A stretch of DNA of 64,000 nt. Source: Palleronia sp. THAF1 (GTDB lineage: Bacteria > Pseudomonadota > Alphaproteobacteria > Rhodobacterales > Rhodobacteraceae). The translations under genes were made by a program, and so were the position numbers. Below, piece after piece: positions 1 to 12,600 of this stretch. Positions within the stretch are counted from its first letter, which is position 1; every line of letters begins with the position of its first letter. Location: positions 477,001 to 541,000 of the forward strand of contig NZ_CP045420.1 in the NCBI RefSeq assembly GCF_009363795.1, given 5' to 3'. The notes beneath the pieces were generated by a model. The model did not search any database, was not told the DNA's origin, and saw only the letters and a list, made by a program, of their open reading frames with translations.

Positions 1-1
1 T

Positions 2-901
2 CTGACCTCTTTCGGGCGGGCCTGTCAGGACCTGCAGATCGACCGGTGCCACTTCATCTCTGCCGAGCAGGATGTGGCCGCCACGCAGCGCGTCTCCGTC
101 GGGTTCAACGTCAATGCGAACGACGCCAAGATCCGCGACAGCCGGTTTCAGCGGTTGGGCACGACGATGGTGCTGAACGGCGCGGGCCACCTGATCGTGG
201 GCAACCACTGGTTCCAGGGCGACAACCTGACCAACAGTCCGCGCACTGGTGGCATCGTATTGACGCAGCCCAACGTGAAGTCGGTCATCACGGGCAACTA
301 CCTTGATAACTCGTCCATCATCTGGACGAACGAGCACGACGCCTATCCCGACTTCAACGCGGAATTCACCTTCGGCGGGCTCAGCGTCACCGGCAATATC
401 TTCACCGCGAACGATACCAACAGCAGCTTCGCTTGGATCATTATCAAACCCTACGGGCCCGGCCACTATATTCAGGGACTGTCGGTCACCGGTAATGTGT
501 TCCGTTCGATCAACGGCTCGAACGAGCGGGTCGAAACGGTGGACACCTCTATCGCCGATCTCGACCGCGCGGCCTTCCGCACGATCGAATGGACGGGCAA
601 CACGTTCAACAACGTCAATCAGGCCACGATCAACCCAGTCACGCTGGAGTTTACGCAAAACAGCGCGCAGCAGACGTGGACGCTGGCCCCCGGTGGCTGG
701 ATGCCGTTCAACGGCTGGACGCGCACGGTGCCCGCGATCGCTCCGGTGGGGCGCCTTCGGGACAATGGCGGGGCGACGCTGTACGAAATGCCGGCCTGCG
801 ACACCGTGGAGGGCAGCAACTCCGATCTCGTGCGCTTGCATTTCTCGAAGCCAGCGAAGGGCAAGGTGCAGCTGACAGTGCGCTGCGATAAACCCTACTG
901 A
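2..901 (+). CDS. Right-handed parallel beta-helix protein, C-terminal part (5' truncated by window edge)
   Basis: The frame is open from base 2 to a TGA at 899-901, so about 299 residues are visible and the true start lies outside the window. The sequence shows recurrent short rungs such as LIVGNHWFQG, SVITGNYLDNS, LSVTGNIFTAN, LSVTGNVFRS and IEWTGNTFNNV. This spaced G-N-x-[FW] pattern is typical of pectate-lyase-like or GH28-like solenoids that bind or cut polysaccharide. After the rungs (visible residues about 25-215) comes a short C-terminal domain of about 80 residues with two cysteines (PACDTVE and TVRCDKPY). No catalytic triad can be assigned, so substrate and enzymatic activity are unknown. 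A phage tail-spike or an extracellular polysaccharide-processing protein are both possible. Confidence 0.6.
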   Translation: MTSFGRACQDLQIDRCHFISAEQDVAATQRVSVGFNVNANDAKIRDSRFQRLGTTMVLNGAGHLIVGNHWFQGDNLTNSPRTGGIVLTQPNVKSVITGNYLDNSSIIWTNEHDAYPDFNAEFTFGGLSVTGNIFTANDTNSSFAWIIIKPYGPGHYIQGLSVTGNVFRSINGSNERVETVDTSIADLDRAAFRTIEWTGNTFNNVNQATINPVTLEFTQNSAQQTWTLAPGGWMPFNGWTRTVPAIAPVGRLRDNGGATLYEMPACDTVEGSNSDLVRLHFSKPAKGKVQLTVRCDKPY

Positions 902-930
902 TGCGACCTTCCGCCACAGAAAATGGCCGT

Positions 931-946
931 GCGCGGGAACCCGCGC
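931..946 (+). terminator. GC-rich hairpin after the beta-helix gene
   Basis: A perfect inverted repeat GCGCGGG-AA-CCCGCGC starts about 30 bases after the stop of the beta-helix gene. It could end that transcript, but there is no T-run after it, so this is a weak terminator call. Confidence 0.3.
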
Positions 947-996
947 GCGGTCTGGCGCGTCTTGCTCCCTGAAGACTTATTAATGGGACAGTAGAA

Positions 997-1293
997 ATGA
1001 AAAAAGGTTTGGTTCCCGCGATCATCGCGGTGATCGTCGTGGCATTGCTGGCGTGGTACTTCCTCGACGTTGATGTCGATGGTGGCGATATGCCTGAAGT
1101 CAGCGTCGAGGGTGGTGAACTGCCCGAGGCCGACGTAACCACCGGCGACATCGATGTCGGCACCACCGAAGAGACGGTCACGACGCCCGACGTGGACATC
1201 GACGTCGGCACCGAAGAATCCGACGTGACCGTTCCCACAATCGACGTTTCGCCCGCTCCGGAAGCGGACGAAGACGAAGCAGTCACGCAGTAA
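997..1293 (+). CDS. Small membrane-anchored protein with acidic repetitive tail
   Basis: A 98-residue protein. Residues 4-23 (GLVPAIIAVIVVALLAWYFL) form one hydrophobic segment after a MKK start, which fits an uncleaved N-terminal anchor or a signal anchor. The rest is almost entirely Asp, Glu, Val, Thr, Gly and Pro, with a loose repeat of the form DVDIDVGTEE (residues 24-31, 50-56 and 66-75). It has almost no basic residues after the anchor. Such a tail would be disordered, strongly negative and outside the cytoplasmic membrane. I do not recognise a named family. The ATG at 997 has only a weak ribosome binding site. A conserved small periplasmic polyanion is the best description; function is unknown. 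Confidence 0.6.
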   Translation: MKKGLVPAIIAVIVVALLAWYFLDVDVDGGDMPEVSVEGGELPEADVTTGDIDVGTTEETVTTPDVDIDVGTEESDVTVPTIDVSPAPEADEDEAVTQ

Positions 1294-1838
1294 AGCGGCT
1301 TTGGTTAACGAGTGTGTGGCGTCGTCCGACAGGGCGGCGCCGCTTTCGTTACTTTTGGTTCCGCGGTGGTTGCTTTTCTGGCTGTAAGCTGCACCCCGTA
1401 AGCCCTTGGAGCACACAATAGTTAATTACAAATTTCGGTAATGAGATCGGTGAACTCTTGCGTGTCCAGAAAATAGTTTGGATATCCACGCGCAAGGCTA
1501 TTCACGTCTTGCGCGGCGACCAAAACGGCATCCAAGGGTTGATCGCTTTGAGATATCTCTAATTCGCGTTTCGCGTAAGCATCGGTTGCAGTGAGTATGT
1601 CTCGAAATGCCGTGATTACTGTTCTGGCGGTGTAGTAATTTACCTCGACCAGAAAATGAGTATATCCGGGCAGAGATTTCTGCTGAATAGTTTGGTGTGA
1701 ATCCGAGTATGCACGAAGCGCGGCACACGCTCCCAAGTCTTCCTCAATGCTGGTCAGGAGTTTAGGGTCAGGACCCATTGATCTGCTTGAGGCTCTGCGG
1801 CCCGCGTGATTCACTGCCCCTGAACCAAAGGGGGCGTG

Positions 1839-2596
1839 ATGAGTGATCTATACTGGCTGAGCGAGGCTCAGATGGAGCGGCTGCGGCCTTACTTTCCCAA
1901 GAGCCATGGCGTGCCCCGCGTCGATGATCGACGGGTCCTGAGCGGCATTATCTTCATCAATCGCAATGGCTTGCGATGGCGAGATGCGCCGCGTGAATAT
2001 GGCCCCCACAAGACGCTTTACAACCGCTGGAAGCGGTGGAGCGATATGGGCGTGTTCGCGCGGATCATGGCTGGCTTGGCGGCGGAGGCGCCCGACAACA
2101 AGACGATCTCCATCGACGCCACGTATCTGAAAGCGCATCGCACGGCCTCGAGTCTATGGTCGAAAAAGGGGGGCGTGGACGCCTGATCGGACGCACGAAG
2201 GGCGGCATGAACACCAAGCTGCACGCCGTGACGGACGCGTGTGGGCGGCCTATCCGGTTCTTCATGACGGCGGGACAGGCCAGCGATTACACTGGAGCCA
2301 GAGCTCTATTGAGCAGTCTTCCGGACGCCGACTGGCTCTTGGGGGACCGAGGATACGACGCGGACTGGTTCCGCGAAGACCTTATCAACAAGAAGATAAA
2401 GCCCTGCATCCCTGGCCGGAAGTCACGCGACACCCCGGTCAAATACGACAAACGCCGCTACCGAAAGCGCAACCGGATTGAGATCATGTTCGGTCGCCTG
2501 AAAGACTGGAGACGCGTGGCCACGCGTTACGACAGAAGCCCCACGGTCTTCCTCTCAGCCATCGCCCTCGCCGCTGCCGTCATCTTTTGGCTATGA
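1839..2596 (+). CDS. IS5-family DDE transposase, two frames joined by -1 frameshifting (copy 1)
   Basis: The first frame starts at ATG 1839 (after AAAGGGGG) and ends at 2186. It carries the DUF4096-like N-terminal region (LRPYFPKSHGVPRVDDRRVL, then NGLRWRDAP) and the first catalytic Asp in SIDATYLKAHR. The second frame, in the -1 register, runs to 2596 and has the second Asp (LLGDRGYDADW) and the catalytic Glu (RNRIEIMFGRLKDWRR). The frames overlap at an A5G6 run (2163-2173), a typical slippery site, giving a fusion of about 252 residues. The DDE triad is complete, so the enzyme looks functional if frameshifting occurs. The second frame at this copy reads KPCIPGRK, whereas the other copy reads KPCILGRK. 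Confidence 0.88.
2163..2173 (+). other. Slippery A5G6 run for -1 programmed frameshift in the IS
   Basis: Five A then six G at the only point where frame A and frame B of the transposase can be joined. The same run is present in the second IS copy at 28377-28387 on the opposite strand. Keeping an exact homopolymer pair in both copies supports a programmed rather than accidental frameshift. Confidence 0.6.
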
Positions 2597-3026
2597 GTCC
2601 AGAGCCTAGCGATATAGTCTCGATCCAGCATCAGTTCATGGCGATCGCTAGAGTTCTTGTATAGTTCCCGGACGCCTGAAATATCTTCCAGAGAGGGTAA
2701 GACTGCTCGGCATCCACCCAAGTCTTGGATCCTTGAAAGTTTCATTCCTTCGAATCTGCGAAGTTTACTTACTACCGATTCAGCGCGTTTGAGCCTTTGG
2801 TAAACTTCACCGTTTGGATTTACGTCCCGAACGCGACGACGAAGAGAAACTTGGATCGTATTAAGAGGGAAAGCATGGCTAGAACGCCAGTGATCCATGA
2901 TGGTGTATGCTTGTAAGTACTGATAGCGATGAGGTAGCCTTTTTTTGCCTCTCAATCCTTCCGCCAAGATTAGCCCAGCACGATCAATAGCCTTACGGCT
3001 GTGCTCGTTTTGCTTCCAGCCCAACC

Positions 3027-5231
<2,205 letters not shown>

Positions 5232-5512
5232 CTGACTCTCCGGGGGTTCACTGGAAAGATGCGTGTGCGGGCAGGATGTTCAAGGCGCAGGGCGTTCTGG
5301 CTTCGGCTTTAGATGGTAAGCACAACCATAGCGCGAAATATCCCTTGCATTCCCCCTTGGGTTGCGGTCATATCGGGAAGCCAGCAGGCACTCTCGATCC
5401 GGGGCGAGCCACACCCCCAGGTTACCCCAATGACCTAAGGCTCGCCCCACCCCCTTGCTCTGACGTCTTTCATCCCGGATAATAACGTCGATCCGCGACG
5501 CAGGAGCTTGTC

Positions 5513-5824
5513 ATGACAGCCCGTATCTTTCAGCCCGCCAAAACCGCGATGTCCTCGGGCATGGCGAAAACGACCGAATGGGTGCTTGAGTATACTGCGG
5601 ATGAGCCCCGGCGGATCGACCCGCTGATGGGCTGGACCTCTTCCGCGGACACGCAAAGCCAGGTGCGCCTGCACTTCCAGACCAAGGAAGAAGCGATGAA
5701 TTATGCAGAGGCCAACGGCATCGACGCGGTTGTGACGCAGCCCAAAAAGCGCGGCGCGAACCTGCGCCCCGGCGGCTACGGCGACAATTTCGCCACCAAT
5801 AGACGTGGTGTCTGGACACACTGA
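5513..5824 (+). CDS. NADH dehydrogenase complex I accessory subunit, NDUFS4 family
   Basis: A 103-residue protein of the ETC complex I subunit conserved region family (bacterial NDUFS4). In mitochondria and alphaproteobacteria this subunit stabilises the NADH-oxidising arm of respiratory complex I. Diagnostic features are the N-terminal ARIFQPAKTAMSSG, then WVLEY, the DPLMGWTSSADTQSQVRL segment (residues 38-55), the FQTKEEAMNYAEANG helix, and the basic C-terminus ending NFATNRRGVWTH. It is a lone gene with an AGGAG ribosome binding site just before the ATG, divergent from uvrB. It acts at the cytoplasmic face of the inner membrane and lies away from any nuo operon, as is usual in the group. 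Confidence 0.9.
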   Translation: MTARIFQPAKTAMSSGMAKTTEWVLEYTADEPRRIDPLMGWTSSADTQSQVRLHFQTKEEAMNYAEANGIDAVVTQPKKRGANLRPGGYGDNFATNRRGVWTH

Positions 5825-6641
5825 TTATTTGTGAAATGGGTTTAAGTTCCCGCGTAATCGGAGCAAAGATCTCGCGGATCGCAGATTTTGCGTAGGAAAG
5901 GCTCAGTATTTACTACATCTTGCCTCGCTTCCGGGAGATGGATTCCGGGATGCGATCTGCGGCGATCAGATTTGTCCTGTGGGTTGTCTAGCGCATACTC
6001 ATCTATCTCGTGTCGTACGCTCGAGCCGTCTTTAGCCACGTTGTAAATCCGACTCGGTTGCGACCGTTTGCAGTCGAGTTCGCACCGAAGTCTATATCTA
6101 GATCAAGGTTGATTTCGAGTGGCATATGTTGTGTCAGCTATTTTATGGCAAAGCAGCCCCAACTGCTCACATCAGAACTTTCCTCCAACTGTTGGAGACT
6201 GCCGGAGATTCGTGTCTGGTATCGAAAGCGGATCCCAATTGAGTCGCTGATCGGTTGAAAGCCCAAGAACGGAAGGTGAAACATGCGCGCCCTAACCGGT
6301 GCAGGGATCGCCGAATTTGAGACTGCAGCGCATTGTGACGGTTCGCAGAGCCCGGCCAAAATTCATATCCCTGTGCGAGTTCGGGATCTATCGTACAGAA
6401 ATCTGCATGTGTCGAAAGATCGACAGTTCGGGCGGTAAGGCGACTTTCGCTGCAGACGCAGGTTGTGTGCTGCGGTGGCTGAGAACCGGACACTCGCTGC
6501 AGAAGCGCGGGGGCGGGTATATCAAAGGGCTGGGGCTGCCCAGAAAGCCACACGCGTCGATAAATTTGCCCATAGCGAAGACTTGCTTGGCTCGCGCTTG
6601 TAAACCCCTGGTTGAATATGACCTGAGGGGGGGCGGCGCCT
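5825..6641. other. 817-bp intergenic region, no gene seen
   Basis: Only short, unconvincing reading frames occur here, with no recognisable protein motif and no ribosome binding sites in useful places. The sequence is visibly more AT-rich than its neighbours. Its right end holds the ribosome binding site (6625-6633) of the giant repeat gene, so the promoter of that gene is expected somewhere in this stretch. I could not pick out a convincing -35/-10 pair. Confidence 0.6.
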
Positions 6642-9600
6642 GTGGCAAGCTTGCAGAGACTCATGGCGCGCATGGCGAAAATCGGCGTTGCATTGCTGGT
6701 TTTTGCATCTCCTGCGGTTGCGACGCCCTTTACGACCACCGTTCCGAATACTGGTTTGACCCTGCCTGATGGCTACCCTGAGGCCGGCGGCGTTGCGATC
6801 GTCCTGATCGGCGACAATGGCAATGCCTACTACCAGTTCTCCAACCCCGCCGGCGCGTTCCGTGGTTTCCAGTACAACGGCGATCCGGCCAGGTTTCGCG
6901 GCAACCCGTTTACAATCAACGATCCTATCGGGCTAGATTGCGGATTTTCGGACTGCTCCGAATATTTCGGTGGCGGCATCGCCGAGATGTATATCCGCTT
7001 TTCCGCCTATGACGGCGACACCCAGACGGGTGGCTTCGACGAGAATGACATCTCGTTGCGGATCAATGGCTTCAACGTCGGCAATTGGTCAGATCGCACG
7101 ACCGAGATCACCAACAACGCCGGGACGCAAAGCTTCGGCTTCGCCAACGGCTTCGGCAACAATACCTTCAACACGGGTTGGTTTTCATCGACTAATCAGG
7201 CGCTGTTGGACAACATCCTGGCGACCGGCCAAACGATCACTCAGGTTTTCGATGCCGACCCAAACGACAACTATTGGGATTTCCGGCGCGGCAACAACCT
7301 GGCGAACGGGGACATTCAAACTGTCGCCCCGGGATACGAGCTGGAGAAGAGCACCCCGGCCACGGACTTCACCGCGCCGGGAGAGACGATCACCTACGAG
7401 TACATTGTCACCAACATCGGCTCGGTCCCGATCCGGCAGCTCAGCGTGCAAGACGACAAGATTGCGACCGTTACATGCGACAAGACTGTCATCCAAGACA
7501 CGAATCCCGGTGGCACCCCTGATTTCGCGACCTGCACCGCGAGCTACATAACCACGCAGGAAGATGTGGACCGGGGCTTCGTCACCAACGTCGCCCAGGC
7601 CAATGGCGTACCGGATTTCGGCACCCTTGGCGTGTTGACCGATACTGTTACCGTCGATGCACCCGTCGCCGCGCCCGCCATTGCGCTGACGAAGCTTTCG
7701 AGCCTGGCGGAATTCGGCGTCGCCGGGACAACCGTGCCCTACAGCTTCGAGGTTGAGAACACCGGCAATGTGACGCTGACCAACGTGCAGGTGATCGATG
7801 ATCTTCTGACAGGGTTCGCCTGCACCATTCCGTCCCTGGCACCGGGGGAGCGGGATACAACGACCTGTGCGGGTAGCTACACAGTGCAGCAATCGGACGT
7901 GGACGCATTCTCGGCCAACGGCACGACGCTGGACAACATTGCGACCGCGACAGGCGCCGCGGCGCGCGGGGCCGATCCGTCGGACGGCGATGCGCTGTCC
8001 TTGCCGGGCAGTGCGCCGGTCATCGCGCTGGATGTCGTGAAGTCGGTGACGCCGGACACCGTCAGCGCGGCACTGGACGAGGTTCTGTACACAGTCACGG
8101 TTGCGAATACCGGCACCGTCACGTGGCCGCAGGCCCCGGAAGTCACAGATCCGCTTCTGCCTCTGACCTGCCCCGGTGGATCGGTGGTCCCCGGCACTTC
8201 CGTGGACTGCACGGGCACCTATGCGGTGCCGCAGGAGGTTTTCGATGCCGGTGCCTTCGACAACACGGCGACGGCCACGATCACGGTCGATGGGCAGACC
8301 GCCACCGGAGCGGACACCGCGACCGTGACGCCCCAGCGCATCCTGTCCGCTAGCTTCGACAAGCGGCTTGCGTCCGACGGTGCGACCGATTTCGCCGCCG
8401 TCGGGGTTGCGCTGGACTATGAGTACGTCGTCACGAATACTGGCAGCGTCTCTGTCGCCGCCATTGGCGTAGATGACGACAGGATCCCGGATGCCGACAT
8501 CACCTGTCCCGCCGGGCCGCTGGCGCCGGGTGCATCGGCCACCTGCACCGCGACTTATTTGACGACGCAAGCCGACCTGAACGCTGGCGGCGTGACGAAT
8601 GTGGCCGACACCACCGTGTCCGCCGCCGATTTGGCCGATATCGTCACCGCCTCTGACACCGTTACCGTGCCCGCCGTCCAGTCCCCCGAACTCGCGGTTA
8701 CAAAGACCGCCCCCGCCACGACGCCAAGTGATTTCGCCGTCGGCAACACGATCACCTACGATTTCGAAGTTGTGAACACCGGGAACGTAGATCTGACGAC
8801 CGACCTGACCGGCGCCACAACCCTCACGGTCGAGGATGACAAGATCGGCACAATCACGTGCGGGCCGCTACCCCTCGCCATTGGCGCCACTCTGAGCTGT
8901 ACAGGCGACTACGTGCTGACGGCGCAGGACGTGCAGGCCGGTGTCGTGTTCAACACTGCCATCGCGACAGCGGGAAACGTTGTGTCTGATCAGGTCAGCG
9001 CATCTGTCGCACCCGCCGGAAGCCCAGACATATCGCTGGCGAAAACCGCCGACCTTGCCACGGTCGACACGCTGTCCGACACGATCACCTACACGTTTAC
9101 CGTAACGAATATCGGCGACACGCAGATCGTCGATACCCAGTCTGTAACCATCGACGATGCGCTTCTCGATTCCGCCGCCGTGTGTAATCAGCCGCCGACA
9201 CTTGACCCCGGCGACAGCTTCGATTGTACGGGAACCCGCAGCGGCGTCACGCAGGCCGAGTTCGACTTGGGCAGCATCGATAACACTGCGGTGGCGGAAG
9301 TGACGCTCAACCAGAACGGCCAGCCGGTGACGGTCACTTCGAACACCGCGACCGCCAGTATCCCGACGACACCGAATGCCGCCTTCACGCTGGACAAATC
9401 CGGGCCCGTTACCTTCTCGGCGGTGGGAGAGGCCGTCACCTATAGCTTCGACCTAGAGAACACCGGCAACGTGACGCTGACGGCGATCGACGTGTCCGAC
9501 CCGCTTCTGGCGGGCCTGTCTTGCAGCTTCACCGACATCGCGCCATCTGGCACCCGGACCTGCAGCGGCACCTACATTGTGACGCAAGCCGATTTCGACG

Positions 9601-12600
9601 CGGGCGTGGTCGACAATACCGCGACAGCCACGGCGATTCCGGCACAGGGCAACCCGCAGACCCAAACCGACACGCATCAGGTGACGCGCGCCGGTGGCGT
9701 TGGGACATTCGTTGCCGCGCTCGACAAGACGGCCGATGTCACGGGCTATGAGGCGGCCGGCGATGTCATCACCTACACTCTGTCGGCCACCAATGAAGGC
9801 ACGCTGACCATTCCAGAGATCACGCTGACCGATGCGCTGGATCCGGCATTCTCGTGTGACATCAATCAGCTTGCACCAGGCGCGTCCGACAGCAGTTGCA
9901 CGTTCGCCTATACAGTGACGCAAGCAGATATCGACGCGGGCGCGGTGGATAACACCGCGACTCTCACATCTCCGCAGGCTCCGACCGTCACCGACAGCAT
10001 CACGCTGCCGGGACCGGCGCGAACGGCTGCGTTCACCTTCGACAAAACCGCCGCTGCTACATTCAACGCTGCGTCCGAGACTGTGGATTTCACTTTCACG
10101 GTTCGCAACACCGGGAACGTTACCCTCACTGACGTGACGATTACCGACACCTTCTTCACCCCGGCCCTGAGCTGCACGATCCCATCGTTGGTGCCTAGTG
10201 CGGCGGACAGCACGACTTGCGCGGCCAGCTACGTCACCGAACAGGCCGACGTGGATCGTGGCCAGATCACCAATACCGCCGACGCATCCGCGACACCGCC
10301 CGCTGGTGTAACGCCTCCGACTGCATTGCAGTCGACGGCCATCGTGCAGGGACCGGCCCGCTTCCCGGCGGTCGACATTCAGAAAACCGCCGATACGGCT
10401 CAGTTCGGCGCACCTACCGACACGATAACCTATAGCTTCCAAGTCGAGAACACGGGCAACGTGACGCTGACGGACCTTGTGCTGTCCGACCCGTCGTTGT
10501 CCTTTACCTGCCCCCTGCTGGACCTGGAGCCGGGCGATGTGGCGACCACCTGTGCCGACGGGTCGCCGCTACAGGACTCCCGCGCGACGACGCAGGACGA
10601 CGTGGACTCTGGTCAGGTTCTGAACAGCGCCGGGGTCACGGGCGAAAGTGCCTTTGCCGGCACGAACGTGTCGGATGAGGACACATTGATCGTGCGCGGC
10701 CCGGACCAGACCGTGTCGCTGACGCTGGCGAAATCCAGCCCCGACGGAAATGACTTCAGCGCCGTGGGTCAAATCGTGACCTATGCGTTCGAGGTGACCA
10801 ACAGCTCGAACATTACGCTGTCTGCGCCGATCGAGATCACCGATCCGCTGGTGCCCAACGCCACCTGTCCCGGCGGATCTCTTGCGCCCACGGCAAGCGT
10901 GACCTGCACCGGCACCTATAGTGTCACGCAGGCAGATCTGGACGCGGGTAAAATCGACAACAGCGCCACCGCGTCGATAACCCAGTCGGTCGTGCCATCC
11001 AGTCCCAACGCGCCCAGCGAGCAGAGCTTTTCCACCCCCGCCGCCTCGGCCACGGTTCAGGCCGACCAGTTGCCCGCTCTGACGCTTGTCAAGCGGCTGA
11101 AGGCTGGCCAATCTTCGTCGTACGCGGAAACGGGGCAGGCCCGTGTGTTCGAATATGTGGTCACCAACAGCGGCAACGTCACCACGACTGCGCCGATCAC
11201 CCTGACGGATGACAAGATCCCCGGCACGCTGACCTGCGGTGCGGCGGGTGTGGCGCCCGGTGCCAGCGTGACCTGTGAGCAGACCTACACAACCGATCAG
11301 GCGGCGCTTGACGACGGCTCGGTGACCAACACCGCCATCGCGGAAACCCAGTTCGACGGCGCGTCAGTCCTCTCGAACAGCGATACCGCGACGTTGACGG
11401 CCGTCCAGTCGCCGATGCTGGCCATCGATAAGACCTTCGTGTCGAACAGCAACGGCAACAGCTTCAATCCGGGCGATGAGCTGACCTATCAGATGGTCGT
11501 CACCAACATCGGCAACGTCACGATAGACGGGCCCTTCACCGTCACCGACGCGGTCACCGCTGTCGATTGCGGCACACCGCCTGTGACGCTGGATCCCGGT
11601 GGCAGCTTTACTTGCTCGGCGACCTACACCGTCAAGCAGTCCGATTTCGATCTCAACGTCGTCGTGAATGTAGCCTCTGCCACCGGGTCTTTCGACGGTG
11701 AAGCCGTCCGCGCCCCGGAAGACGAAGCGATCTATCCCATCGATGCGACACCGGCGCTGGATCTGGTCAAGTCGCTTGTCGCCGGGGACGGGTTCTCTGC
11801 CGTGGGCGATGTGATCACTTATCGCTTCACCTATGAAAACACGGGCAACGTTGGCTTAAGTGAGCCGATTCTGGTCAACGACGACCGCATCGGACAGCAG
11901 GTTTGCCGGGCGGCCGGCGCGCCGGTTCTGGCCTCGGGCGATAGCGGGTTCTGCGAATACGACTATACCGTCACGCAAGCCGATCTGGACGCGGATCAGG
12001 TGGTGAACGTCGCCACGGTAGAGACGACCTACACCGTTTTGGGCGACAGCTCTATCGTGCTGTCCGGCCCCGATGATGTGACCGCCGAAGGCGCGGATTC
12101 GCCTGCCTTCACGCTGGACAAGACCAGCAGCTCGACCGCCTCGCCGATCGGTTTGGGCGATGTAATCGACTACACCCTGACGCTGACCAATACCGGCAAC
12201 CAGACGCTGTCGGGCGCAGCCATCGAAGATCCGCTTGTGGGCGCGCTGATCTGCACCATCGGTGCGAATACGGCATCGGCAAACGCCGTGCTGGCCCCGA
12301 CAGAAGCGCTTGTCTGCACAGGCAGCTATACCGTGACGCAGGCCGATGTGGATCGCGGCGTGGTCGACAATGCTGCCACTGCCACCGCATCGGACCCACA
12401 GGGCGATGCCGTGCCGCAAGTGGCCGCGCAGGACAGCGTGACGCTGGAGCCTGCCGCGCCATCGCTGACGGTCGAAAAGTCGATCACCAGCCCGGTGCTG
12501 GGCGACAACGCGTTTTCGGCGATGGATCAAGAGGTCAGCTTCGTCATTGCGGTCACCAACACCGGCAACGTCACGCTGGATCAGGCCGTGATCACCGATG

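Larger units (their letters stand above)
1765..2606 (+). mobile_element. IS5-family (IS427-like) insertion sequence, copy 1, 842 bp
   Basis: The ends are imperfect inverted repeats: GGGTCAGGACCCAT at the left and GGCTCTGGACTCAT (reverse-complemented) at the right. A TA dinucleotide flanks each end (1763-1764 and 2607-2608), as expected of an IS427-group target duplication. The element was defined by comparison with the second copy at 27944-28785, which has the same length, opposite orientation and only a handful of base differences. It carries two overlapping reading frames joined by a slippery run. It lies inside a RelA/SpoT-domain gene. Confidence 0.93.
1422..3024 (-). pseudogene. RelA/SpoT-domain (small alarmone synthetase-like) gene disrupted by an IS and lacking its core
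   Basis: The N-terminal fragment (3024 down to 2609) begins at a TTG two bases after the uvrB stop and has an AGGGG ribosome binding site. Its residues match RelA/SpoT-domain proteins: NHWRxSHxxPLN-like (HWRSSHAFPLNTIQ), RLKRAESVVSKLRRF, LSRIQDLGGCRAVL and HELMLDRDYIA. The C-terminal fragment (1762 down to 1422) carries the family's C-terminal signature YPNYFLDTQEF. An 842-bp IS separates them. Removing the IS and one TA joins DYIA directly to KLLTSIEEDL in frame and would give about 252 residues. From memory of the family, DYI should be followed by a PKxxGYRxIH motif and an EIQxRT motif; both are absent here. About 130 residues of the catalytic core are therefore missing, so the gene was dead even apart from the insertion, or was deleted by IS activity. 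Confidence 0.75.

Noticed and set aside
5232-5512. LexA box before uvrB
   Set aside because: Two GTTC words occur near 5278-5297 but with a 12-base gap instead of the 7 bases expected for alphaproteobacterial LexA.
6010-6769. Short frames upstream of and overlapping the start of the giant gene
   Set aside because: No ribosome binding sites, no protein motifs, and the giant gene's own start is well supported at GTG 6642.
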